Below are positions 7,325-14,764 of a DNA stretch of 17,019 bases, piece by piece. Both the position numbers and the translations under genes were made by a program. This DNA is from Candidatus Thorarchaeota archaeon (GTDB lineage Archaea > Asgardarchaeota > Thorarchaeia > Thorarchaeales > Thorarchaeaceae): NCBI GenBank assembly GCA_029856425.1, contig JAHQWZ010000011.1, positions 1-17,019 on the forward strand, given 5' to 3'. Each line of letters begins with the position of its first letter. Position 1 is the stretch's first letter. The notes beneath the pieces are model-generated. The model saw nothing but the letters and a program-made list of their open reading frames with translations. It was not told the origin of the DNA and made no database searches.

Positions 7325-7334
7325 ATTATATAAT
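7325..7334 (-). promoter_or_regulatory. Palindromic TATA box for the membrane-protein gene
   Basis: ATTATATAAT is a perfect palindrome about 92 bases upstream of the minus-strand ATG at 7233, inside the 118-base gap before the PAPS-reductase-like gene ends. A start about 26 bases downstream would give a leader of roughly 65 bases containing the AGGTGG ribosome binding site. Assignment is by motif and position. Confidence 0.5.
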
Positions 7335-7351
7335 CACTAGCAATACATAAG

Positions 7352-9295
7352 TCAGCTCAGATATGTTGGGCAAGGCCAAGCATCGCATTTGAGGCAATTT
7401 GTGCATCTTTCAGCATCAACTGCAATCCTCGCTTCGTCTAAGTTCAATGCCTCTTGGTCGCATTGAGGAACGCAAGATCCACATGCTTGACAGAAGAGCG
7501 CCCGTTTCATTGTGCGTTCTACTTGCTCTGCTAGAACCTCAATCTCGGATCCTTCTTTCCCCCGAATAGTCATTGAGCCCGAGCTGAATAGTGCGATAGT
7601 GCTGTTACCAGAGGTTGTTCTGAGGGCTCCAAGCTCTTCAGATACTTTCGTCCTTCCGAAAATAGGCATCAGTTTTGACGCTCGAATCAGATCTATACCT
7701 TCTGAGAATTGTCCCTCCAGACTAAAACCTGAATCTGTGCATGGAGAGACTCCCTTTACCAATTCTAGCTCCAAGCGTTCAGAAGGGCCAGGTCGCACAC
7801 CTTCTATGTCCAATCCGAGTTCCTCTATCAACTTCAACTGGCCAGGCGGAAGGCGCTTCCATCTCCAGAATCCAAGCTCGGCCCACTCTTTTGAATAGCC
7901 GAGCTTTTCAGCCCAATCACTAATCTTCTGCTTCCATCTTGTGTAGAGTTTCGGATGGGTTTCGCGAAGGCTCTCAATCTCTGCAAGGGGTGATGCAGGA
8001 CACAAGTAGCAGCCCATTCTATGATAGCCCTCATTATACAGTGGGTTGAATGGTTCTTTCTCTTTGAATATGTAGAGCCACACTTCTAGTGCATTCCATT
8101 TCTGAATTGGATTTGCAGATGTTTGTCCGGGAACCCATGGATTAGAAGATACCCTTGACTCCACAGACCGCTGAAATGACTCGAGCTTCCTCTGACCCAT
8201 GAAGCTTAGCGTGTCGCTGCCAATCTCCTCACTGATTGCAATCGCTGCAGGACCAAGCTTTAGAACCTTGCAGCACCATCGGAAATCCCTTGCAGGCGGT
8301 CCAAAGGTTTCAATTGACTCCCAGAACTGCTCGCCAGCCTCCTGTGTAACAATTGATGCCTGATGGCGAACAGCAAATTCATTCAGGTATTCTACGGTTT
8401 CGGGAAGCTCAAGACCAGTGTCCATAAAGAAGAGTGGGGGGCTTTCATTCAGTGCCTTTTCCACAAGCAGATATGTGACTAGGGAGTCCTTGCCCCCGCT
8501 GAAACCAACAACTACAGGCAATTGATGCTTTTCGATAGTCCGTTTTATGAACGAGATTGCCTCGTTTTCAATCACATCGATGTCGTTGCTGTTAGCTTTC
8601 ACTGCGTCATCCCAAGTGGCTGTTGTTGGATTGATGGTTGGCGGCCTTGGGTCGTCCACCTCGCGAATCTTGACGGCAAACCCCTTCGACTCACGGGCCA
8701 TTTCTTCACCACTCATTCTGGCGATTCCAACACCTATTACTGCTCCATTTGAATCAGCAATCCAGACTTCTTCACCAGCCTCAATGCCTGAATCGCAGCC
8801 AGCAATGCCGGGGAGCATCAGATTTGCGCCTTTCTTCAGGTATTCCAGTACACCATCATAACATGAAACCCACTTCTGCCTGCTATGCTCTCCGATTCGG
8901 CGCCCTCCCTCCAAAGAGAGGAGGAAAGTATAGCCTCGCTGAGGGATGTCGTAACGAAGACGACCAATGATATAGCCATCGACAACGAACTCAAACATCG
9001 CGTCCAGCGAAGAAACCTTGTTGATTATTATGGTCTTATCGGCAGGTAAGACCTTCTGACCTACCGCAGGACCAAATTGCCTGTCTATTGTGGCTATTGC
9101 GCAGCGGAGGTGGCCTTCCATTGCAGGATAGGGATCGCCCGGTGGTGATATATGCACTTTTCTGGGCTCATGACCACAGACTCCACATCTGGTTTCAGCT
9201 GGCCTCGGGACGTTACACTCATCGCACCAGAATAGCCTGATCTTGGTGAGGAAAGGGGCATGAGACCTTCTGAACTTTCGACGGCTTTGTTTCAT
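7352..9295 (-). CDS. PAPS-reductase-like protein with zinc ribbon, PUA-like domain and C-terminal 2x[4Fe-4S] ferredoxin segment
   Basis: The 647-residue protein has several parts in order. A zinc ribbon comes first (C24-C27, C37-C40). A PUA-like RNA-binding segment at about 145-220 follows (GANLMLPGI, AGEEVWIAD, GVGIARMSGEEM). The central adenine-nucleotide alpha-hydrolase/PAPS reductase domain has the PP-loop SGGKDS at 266-271. A tandem C341-C342 and C429-x2-C432 match the [4Fe-4S]-binding pattern of APS reductases. The tail has two ferredoxin motifs, C602-C605-C608-C612 and C631-C634-C637-C642. Similar fusions are annotated in methanogens (for example MJ0973) as PAPS reductase, but their reaction is uncertain. 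The PUA-like and zinc segments point to RNA as a possible substrate, for example in thiolation. It starts 40 bases after the AOR gene stop on the same strand; the ribosome binding site is weak. Operon membership is inferred. Confidence 0.85.
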   Translation of the reverse strand: MKQSRRKFRRSHAPFLTKIRLFWCDECNVPRPAETRCGVCGHEPRKVHISPPGDPYPAMEGHLRCAIATIDRQFGPAVGQKVLPADKTIIINKVSSLDAMFEFVVDGYIIGRLRYDIPQRGYTFLLSLEGGRRIGEHSRQKWVSCYDGVLEYLKKGANLMLPGIAGCDSGIEAGEEVWIADSNGAVIGVGIARMSGEEMARESKGFAVKIREVDDPRPPTINPTTATWDDAVKANSNDIDVIENEAISFIKRTIEKHQLPVVVGFSGGKDSLVTYLLVEKALNESPPLFFMDTGLELPETVEYLNEFAVRHQASIVTQEAGEQFWESIETFGPPARDFRWCCKVLKLGPAAIAISEEIGSDTLSFMGQRKLESFQRSVESRVSSNPWVPGQTSANPIQKWNALEVWLYIFKEKEPFNPLYNEGYHRMGCYLCPASPLAEIESLRETHPKLYTRWKQKISDWAEKLGYSKEWAELGFWRWKRLPPGQLKLIEELGLDIEGVRPGPSERLELELVKGVSPCTDSGFSLEGQFSEGIDLIRASKLMPIFGRTKVSEELGALRTTSGNSTIALFSSGSMTIRGKEGSEIEVLAEQVERTMKRALFCQACGSCVPQCDQEALNLDEARIAVDAERCTNCLKCDAWPCPTYLS

Positions 9296-9335
9296 TCGAG
9301 CCAGTTGCGGTCAACTCCATTTGCAGGTGTTGCGG

Positions 9336-11126
9336 CTAGGCATCTATTTTCAGCCTTTTGATACGGTCCTTGGACGGTTGGCCTTCTTTGTCCCAGCCCC
9401 TGAGGGAATAGTATTCGGCAAGCATTTCATTAAGATGAACCACACGGCCCCTGGAGTTGCCTTCTGGAAGGGGACTGAAGAATCGAGGGGGTAATTGGTC
9501 ATCCTTGGCGGATAAGCCCTCGCGGTTGTTGAACATACGCTCTAGATTATAGATACGCTCACCAATTTCTAGTATATCTCGACCATTCACAGGGAGGCCA
9601 GTTCCCGCGGCAAGGAATTCTGCATAGTCATCGACTGTCCATGCGAAGTTCGTGAACCGACAGAGAATCATCGAGTCCATCGCAGCGGATAGGTTTTGAT
9701 AGAGAATTACCAGGTCAGCTTTCCCTCTCGGATTATCTCGGTCCACTCTGACTGGACTTCCAAGAATCTCGGGACCGATGAGGTAGGATCTTAGGTGACA
9801 ACCGCCTCTATTGGATGTGGCATATCCGAGCGCATGACCCTGAGCTCCACGGGGATCATAGGCGGGAATTTCTAGACCCTTCGCATGCATTGCTAATTCT
9901 GGAGCGCCATTCTTTTCTGCGAAGGCTCGACTTCCTTCTCCCAGTTCCGCACCAAGACCGCGAGCATGGCCAATATCCCGGATTAGGTCAATTAGGCCTT
10001 CTGTGCTGCCAAACTTCATTGGTGCATCAATCTTGCCTCTCTGGTAGAGCTCCATGACGCACCCTATGGTGCTGCCCACAGAAATGGTATCAAGTCCAAG
10101 CAGGTTACACTCATGATTTGCTAGAGTGATCCATTCTAGGTCATTTATACCACATTGTGGTCCAAATGCCCAAATAGTCTCATACTCTGGACCACCCACC
10201 TCTTGGTCACCCACACGACTTATGCGGCCGCACCCAATGGGGCAACCAAAACAGTTGTACCTCCCAACTAGTAGCCGCTCAAGCAGCTTCTCTCCGGAAA
10301 CGCCCACTGCATCATTGAAGGTCCCCTCCTGAAAATTGTGGGTGGGCAACATACCGAATTCGTTGGTCACATTGACTAGCACGGATGTACCATAGATAGG
10401 AAGTGACTTGTCTGTCACTGCGTTCTTCTTGATGAGGTGTCTTGCCCGCTTGACTGCCTCGGTCAGTCGATCCTTATCATCTACTCCAACACTGCCAGTA
10501 CCCTTCACAACAACAGCCTTGAGGTTCTTTGAACCCATGACTGCACCCACACCACCTCGACCAGCGGCTCTATGCTTGTCTGTCATAATCGCTGCAAGCT
10601 TGACCTTATTCTCCCCCCCAGGGCCAATGCATGCGACCTGTGCCTTGGGATCGGTTTCTCCTAGAAGCATGTCAGTGGTCTCGTATACATCCTTGCCCCA
10701 AACCTTGGAGGCGTCACGGATTTCGACCTGCTCATCGTTAATCCAGAGATAGACTGGAGTGGGCGAACTCCCTTCGAATATTATTGCAGCATAGCCTGCA
10801 CGTCGCAGCTGTGCACCGATATAGCCTCCAACATTGGAATCAAATATTGTGCCCGTGAGTGGAGATTTGGTGATGACCTCCAGTCTGCCTGCAGTGGGAA
10901 CAGGCATTGCTGTGAGGGGTCCAATGGCAAATATCAGAAGGTTCTCAGGAGATAGCGCATCAACTTTAGGGGAAAGAGTATCATAGAGAATCTTTACACC
11001 CAGACCCCTACCTCCAAGGTAGTTCCTATACAGATCATCAGGAATAGGCTCAGTAGTGGTCTTATTCTCCGTCAGTGATACTCGAAGGATTTTAGATTCG
11101 ATATATGGCAATGGAGTGTCTGACAT
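9336..11126 (-). CDS. Aldehyde:ferredoxin oxidoreductase family enzyme (tungsten-pterin)
   Basis: The 596-residue protein (AOR enzymes are usually about 600) oxidises aldehydes to carboxylic acids and passes electrons to ferredoxin through a tungsten bis-pyranopterin and one [4Fe-4S] cluster. In numbering from the first of two adjacent ATGs, the cluster ligands are C293-x2-C296-x3-C300 (CFGCPIGC) and C490 (DSMILCRF). The family's GGPEYET is at 312-318, the pterin-contact motif LLGLDTIS at 343-350 and the YATSNRGGCH stretch at 436-445. The N-terminal domain shows YLGGRGLG and RLEVITKSPLTG. The substrate subtype (AOR, FOR, GOR) cannot be fixed. I chose the second ATG because AGGAGGA (complement of 11134-11140) is 7 bases away, against 4 for the ATG at 11129. 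That site overlaps the deoC stop, implying translational coupling with the aldolase. Confidence 0.93.
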   Translation of the reverse strand: MSDTPLPYIESKILRVSLTENKTTTEPIPDDLYRNYLGGRGLGVKILYDTLSPKVDALSPENLLIFAIGPLTAMPVPTAGRLEVITKSPLTGTIFDSNVGGYIGAQLRRAGYAAIIFEGSSPTPVYLWINDEQVEIRDASKVWGKDVYETTDMLLGETDPKAQVACIGPGGENKVKLAAIMTDKHRAAGRGGVGAVMGSKNLKAVVVKGTGSVGVDDKDRLTEAVKRARHLIKKNAVTDKSLPIYGTSVLVNVTNEFGMLPTHNFQEGTFNDAVGVSGEKLLERLLVGRYNCFGCPIGCGRISRVGDQEVGGPEYETIWAFGPQCGINDLEWITLANHECNLLGLDTISVGSTIGCVMELYQRGKIDAPMKFGSTEGLIDLIRDIGHARGLGAELGEGSRAFAEKNGAPELAMHAKGLEIPAYDPRGAQGHALGYATSNRGGCHLRSYLIGPEILGSPVRVDRDNPRGKADLVILYQNLSAAMDSMILCRFTNFAWTVDDYAEFLAAGTGLPVNGRDILEIGERIYNLERMFNNREGLSAKDDQLPPRFFSPLPEGNSRGRVVHLNEMLAEYYSLRGWDKEGQPSKDRIKRLKIDA

Positions 11127-11133
11127 CATTAAT

Positions 11134-11140
11134 TCCTCCT
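11134..11140 (-). promoter_or_regulatory. Strong Shine-Dalgarno site of the AOR gene overlapping the deoC stop
   Basis: AGGAGGA on the minus strand is the strongest ribosome binding site in the window. Its first two bases lie within the deoC stop codon (TAG, complement of 11139-11141). Ribosomes ending deoC would be positioned to start the AOR gene, whose two adjacent ATGs lie 4 and 7 bases downstream; the second has the better spacing. Confidence 0.8.
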
Positions 11141-11960
11141 AGTCATTGAAAACGTTCCCCGATCTGTCAGGACATATAGTACATCGTTCCTTGTACCACA
11201 CGTAGACCTCCTTGGGCTGCTTTGCAAGGTTGGCCTGGCGACTGGGACAGTCCCAGCATGGTCTGTCTTCCTGCATCCAGCTATCGCTATACTTAGCCCA
11301 TCGGAAGTCTTCTACGATAGCAACACCTGCACTAGTTCCCAGTCTGTCAGCGCCTGCATCGAGCATCTTAATCGCATCTTTGAAGCTCCGAATTCCACCT
11401 GCAGCCTTGACTCCCATGTCTTTGCCAACAGTTTCTCTCATCAATCGCACATCATACGGAGTTGCACCCATTGGACCAAAGCCTGTCGAAGTCTTCACAA
11501 AGTCAGCCCCAGCCTCCTTTGATAGCAGGCAACCTTTACGTTTCTGGTCATCAATCAAGAGGCCTGTTTCGAGAATCACTTTGGTATGTGCATCGCCAGA
11601 TGCAGACACCACCGCCTCAATATCGCTTCGAACAAGCTCATAGTTCTCGTCTCTCAGAGCGCCGATATTCACTACCATGTCTACCTCATGGGCACCTGCA
11701 CGTACTGCGTCCTTGGTTTCGAAAGCCTTCACCTCAGATGTGTTGGCTCCGAGAGGAAATCCAATCACGCAACACACCTTCACGTCAGAGTCCTTCAGGA
11801 GCTCTGCAGCATAGGCAACATGAACTGGATTGATACAAACAGCTGCAAAATTGTAGGTGAGCGCCTCCTCACAGATCTGCAGAATCTTACTCTGTTTTGT
11901 ATCGGCTTTTAGGACAGTATGGTCAATAGTTTTTGCTAGCGCTTCGACAGTAAGGTCCAT
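11139..11960 (-). CDS. deoC: Deoxyribose-phosphate aldolase with C-terminal four-cysteine extension
   Basis: DeoC reversibly splits 2-deoxyribose 5-phosphate into acetaldehyde and glyceraldehyde 3-phosphate. Residues 1-220 form the expected TIM barrel: IDHTVLKAD (12-20), EVDMVVNIGAL with D94, the Schiff-base lysine K156 in FVKTSTGF, K185 in GVKAAGGIRSF, and the phosphate-binding LGTSAG (207-212). DeoC normally stops near 215-225 residues, whereas this one has 273. The extra 50 residues carry C235-x2-C238 (CWDC) and C260-x2-C263 (CTIC), separated by 21 residues, a layout suited to a zinc or iron-sulfur site. GGTGG lies 7 bases before the ATG. It is the first gene of the apparent deoC-AOR-PAPS-reductase-like run, so a catabolic deoxynucleoside role feeding aldehyde to the AOR enzyme is plausible. 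Confidence 0.93.
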   Translation of the reverse strand: MDLTVEALAKTIDHTVLKADTKQSKILQICEEALTYNFAAVCINPVHVAYAAELLKDSDVKVCCVIGFPLGANTSEVKAFETKDAVRAGAHEVDMVVNIGALRDENYELVRSDIEAVVSASGDAHTKVILETGLLIDDQKRKGCLLSKEAGADFVKTSTGFGPMGATPYDVRLMRETVGKDMGVKAAGGIRSFKDAIKMLDAGADRLGTSAGVAIVEDFRWAKYSDSWMQEDRPCWDCPSRQANLAKQPKEVYVWYKERCTICPDRSGNVFND

Positions 11961-11993
11961 AATAGTGCCACCAGACGCGAAATGCGATGCTAG

Positions 11994-12006
11994 GGGCTAT
12001 TAACCC
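11994..12006 (-). promoter_or_regulatory. Candidate TATA element for the deoC operon
   Basis: On the minus strand GGGTTAATAGCCC, nearly palindromic and GC-flanked, lies 33-45 bases before the deoC ATG at 11960, within the 63-base gap after the PRC-barrel gene. A start about 26 bases downstream would leave a short leader holding the GGTGG ribosome binding site. Its TATA match is imperfect. Confidence 0.4.
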
Positions 12007-12023
12007 TTCCATAGGCTAGAAAG

Positions 12024-12359
12024 TTAGCGTGCGCCGAGATATGATTTGATGTCATCAAGAACTTCTTTCTGCAAACGAATAACGTCGTGGACCTCAATCT
12101 CTTCAGCTTCTTTCACAACTGAGTTCAATTGTACTACAGTTCCAACAGTTTCAACCTTGGCAAAATCAACTGGAAACTCCACTTCGGCGCCCTTTACAAT
12201 CAGTTCTGAGCGAGTTGGGTTCAATGCGATTCTAATGCTACGAACAATCCCAATCCTGCGAGCTCTACTGTCTAGAACCTCCTTGCCTAACAGCCTGCCG
12301 GGCATACTCAGTTCATAAAGCTCGGCTTCGATACTTGGCATTGAATCACTACTTGTCAT
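12024..12359 (-). CDS. PRC-barrel domain protein
   Basis: The 111-residue protein is a small PRC barrel: GRLLGKEVLDSRARRIGIVRSIRI, a short strand pair, then VEFPVDFAKVETVGTVVQLN, followed by a C-terminal helix (VIRLQKEVLDDIKSYLG). PRC barrels are protein-interaction and RNA-associated modules. In archaea, stand-alone versions include the CdpB cell-division proteins of haloarchaea and the PRC region of CdvA, and the RimM ribosome-maturation factor contains one too. Which role applies here cannot be decided. AGGAG (complement of 12369-12373) lies 9 bases before the ATG at 12359; a GTG directly upstream (12362) is an alternative. It is transcribed divergently from hef across about 93 bases. Confidence 0.72.
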   Translation of the reverse strand: MTSSDSMPSIEAELYELSMPGRLLGKEVLDSRARRIGIVRSIRIALNPTRSELIVKGAEVEFPVDFAKVETVGTVVQLNSVVKEAEEIEVHDVIRLQKEVLDDIKSYLGAR

Positions 12360-12393
12360 CACGTCTGGCTCCTATTCTTCATCAGATGTAGGA

Positions 12394-12417
12394 GTCTTTT
12401 TAGACCGAGTATTATCA
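12394..12417. promoter_or_regulatory. Overlapping divergent promoter region for the PRC-barrel gene and hef
   Basis: The 93-base gap holds two AT-rich candidates. GTCTTTTTAGAC (12394-12405) reads CTAAAAAG on the minus strand, about 40 bases before the PRC-barrel start. GTATTATC (about 12409-12416) lies about 37-44 bases before the hef GTG. They nearly abut, so binding at one could influence the other. Neither is a strong TATA match. Confidence 0.35.
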
Positions 12418-12452
12418 AGAGTGTAACAGCACAATTATGAGTGTGAAGCTAA

Positions 12453-14759
12453 GTGGAACCCTCCTATGTCGATGCAAAGGGCATTCTCAAAGAGAGCATC
12501 GAATATAGGAAATATCAGGTCGATCTCGCTGAGATTGGTTCAAAAGAGAACACAATGATTGTTCTAAGCACAGGCTTGGGGAAGACTGTGATTGCAGCTT
12601 TGGTGGCTGCAGCGCGTCTGATTCAACATCCGGACTCAAAAGTCCTATTTTTGGCACCTTCACGGCCTCTTGTGGATCAGCAGGCTCGGTATCTAAGGCG
12701 AGTTCTTGATGTCAATCCGGAACATGTTGTGTGCATGACTGGGCATGACACTCCTGAAGACAGACGCACAATGTGGGATGAAGCCAGAGTATTTGTTATG
12801 ACTCCGCAGGCTCTGCAGAATGATTTGGTGCAGAGGAGCTATGGACTTCAGAAGGTCTCTCTGATCGTATACGATGAGGCCCATAGAGGCGTAGGAAACT
12901 ATGCATACACGTTCGTTGCTGAGCTGTACGGGAAGCAAGGAGCAAATCCTCTGTCCCTCGGTCTCACTGCATCCCCGGGCCATGAGGCAGACCACATCAA
13001 GACAGTCTGCAAAAACCTTGGTCTTACTCGTGTAGAGGTCCGCAACGAAAGGAGTCCAGATGTTCGCGACTATGTTGTTTCGATAGACACCGATGTGAGA
13101 TATGTCAGGTTGCCTTCGGAAGTCGAGGTCCTAAAGGATATCCTCTATGGCCTTCTCGATGAATACAAGAAACCGATATTGGAGCATGGTTTCTCATTAC
13201 CTAATAGCCGTCGGTTGAGTCGAAGAGAGATTCTTAGAGTTCAGAAAGAGGTTAGAAAAGAGATTGGATCATATACTAAGCCGCCACGTGGCCTGTTCTT
13301 GGTCATCAGGAACCTGACAGCAGCCCTCAGACTCGTTCACCTAATTGAGTTCATAGGCACTCAAGGTCTGACGCCAACCTACCGATACATCCAAGGCATC
13401 TACGAGGAGGTCCGTCACAAAGAGAGCTCCAAAGGTGTCAAGGACCTGATATCAAAGGGTGAGTTTCGGCAGTTTGAGAATCTATTGAAAGCCCTCATAG
13501 ACAAAGGGCATCGACATCCCAAGGCTGATGCCATTCTTGAGCTTGTCAGTGAGCAGCTTTCAGTTGACCTAGACTCGCGTATACTTGTGTTCACAAGGTT
13601 TCGAGACACTGCAATCGAGGTTGTGGAAACTCTCGAACAGCTGAGCGATGCAAGAGTGAGTCGATTTGTAGGACAGAGCTCGCGGCGAGCGGACAAGGGA
13701 TTCAGCCAGAAGAAACAGGTGGAGGTTCTTGAGGGATTCCGCAACAACGAGTTCAATGTACTAGTAGCGACTCAGGTTGGTGAGGAGGGCCTTGATATCC
13801 CGGAATGCAACTTGGTTGTGTTCTATGACTGCGTGCCTTCGGTGGTTCCGTATATCCAACGTAGAGGAAGAACAGGGAGAAAGACGCCCGGTCGTGTGGT
13901 AATCTTTGTAGCCAGAGGAACACACGACGAGTTCTATCACTGGAGTGTGATTAGCAAATTGAAGAAGATGCCAGATGCTCTAAAGGAGGCTGAGAAGGAC
14001 TCTGAGGAGGAGCAAACTAGCCTAGAGGATTTTGTGAGTGATGATATGGCTGGAGACTCTTATGAAGAGAAACCTAAACCGACAATAACTCCAAGTCCAT
14101 CCGATGATACAATCAAGATGATTGTTGACTCGAGGGAGCTGCCAACTGCTGTGGCAAGGGAACTTACTCGGCTAGATGTTGAGATTTCAGGAGAAAGTCT
14201 GCAGATTGGAGACTACATTGTTTCAGAGGATGTAGCAATAGAGAGAAAGGAGTCAGGGGATTTCATTCAGTCACTGATTGACGGGCGGCTCTTCGTTCAG
14301 CTCACAGCATTACGCTCTTCATATCGCAGACCGGTACTCATAATTGAAGGGGAACAGCTGATTGGCCTTCGCGCAGTGAACCCTGCATCAATATACGGTG
14401 CTTTGGCATCGATTGCGATTCGAATCCAGATTCCCATTTTGTGGACCCGGAACGCGGAGGAAACAGCAAATGTCCTATATCGATTGGCTCACCTCGAGCA
14501 GGTGGCGGCAAAGAAGACGCTGCGAACGAGATCCGGTGATGCTAGAGGGACTGATGCAGAGGCACTGGAATATATCCTGTCTGGATTTCCTGGCGTAGAC
14601 ACAGTGATATCAAGAGCAATCTTGTCAGAGTTCGGGACGCTGGAAGGTGTCTTCTCTGCCAGCGAAAAGGAGCTGCAAAGTGTGAAAGGAGTTGGAAAGA
14701 AAATTGCAGGCAGAATCAGACGTCTTCTAACGACCAAGTATCCATCCTACAAAGAGTAG
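12453..14759 (+). CDS. hef: Hef helicase-nuclease (FANCM/XPF family)
   Basis: The 768-residue protein processes stalled forks and branched DNA. The SF2 helicase has motif I STGLGKT (39-45), the DEAH box (141-144) and motif VI QRRGRTGR (469-476), with the FANCM/Mph1-type helical insert at about 220-340. An acidic, low-complexity linker (about 510-550) contains QTSLEDFV (521-528), which resembles a PCNA-binding box. The ERCC4 nuclease has VDSRE (558-562), D587 in IGDY, and ERKESGD (597-603), so the catalytic GD...ERKxxxD signature is intact. Tandem helix-hairpin-helix motifs end the protein (GFPGVDTVISRAIL, VKGVGKKIAGRI). Length matches the euryarchaeal enzyme of about 760 residues. The start is GTG at 12453; the nearby ATG at 12437 is out of frame. 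It converges with the ArsR-like gene, leaving 5 bases between stops. Confidence 0.95.
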   Translation: MEPSYVDAKGILKESIEYRKYQVDLAEIGSKENTMIVLSTGLGKTVIAALVAAARLIQHPDSKVLFLAPSRPLVDQQARYLRRVLDVNPEHVVCMTGHDTPEDRRTMWDEARVFVMTPQALQNDLVQRSYGLQKVSLIVYDEAHRGVGNYAYTFVAELYGKQGANPLSLGLTASPGHEADHIKTVCKNLGLTRVEVRNERSPDVRDYVVSIDTDVRYVRLPSEVEVLKDILYGLLDEYKKPILEHGFSLPNSRRLSRREILRVQKEVRKEIGSYTKPPRGLFLVIRNLTAALRLVHLIEFIGTQGLTPTYRYIQGIYEEVRHKESSKGVKDLISKGEFRQFENLLKALIDKGHRHPKADAILELVSEQLSVDLDSRILVFTRFRDTAIEVVETLEQLSDARVSRFVGQSSRRADKGFSQKKQVEVLEGFRNNEFNVLVATQVGEEGLDIPECNLVVFYDCVPSVVPYIQRRGRTGRKTPGRVVIFVARGTHDEFYHWSVISKLKKMPDALKEAEKDSEEEQTSLEDFVSDDMAGDSYEEKPKPTITPSPSDDTIKMIVDSRELPTAVARELTRLDVEISGESLQIGDYIVSEDVAIERKESGDFIQSLIDGRLFVQLTALRSSYRRPVLIIEGEQLIGLRAVNPASIYGALASIAIRIQIPILWTRNAEETANVLYRLAHLEQVAAKKTLRTRSGDARGTDAEALEYILSGFPGVDTVISRAILSEFGTLEGVFSASEKELQSVKGVGKKIAGRIRRLLTTKYPSYKE

Positions 14760-14764
14760 GAGAG

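Noticed and set aside
12437..12452. ATG at 12437 as the hef start
   Set aside because: It is out of frame with the helicase; the in-frame GTG at 12441 is followed at once by a stop, leaving GTG at 12453.
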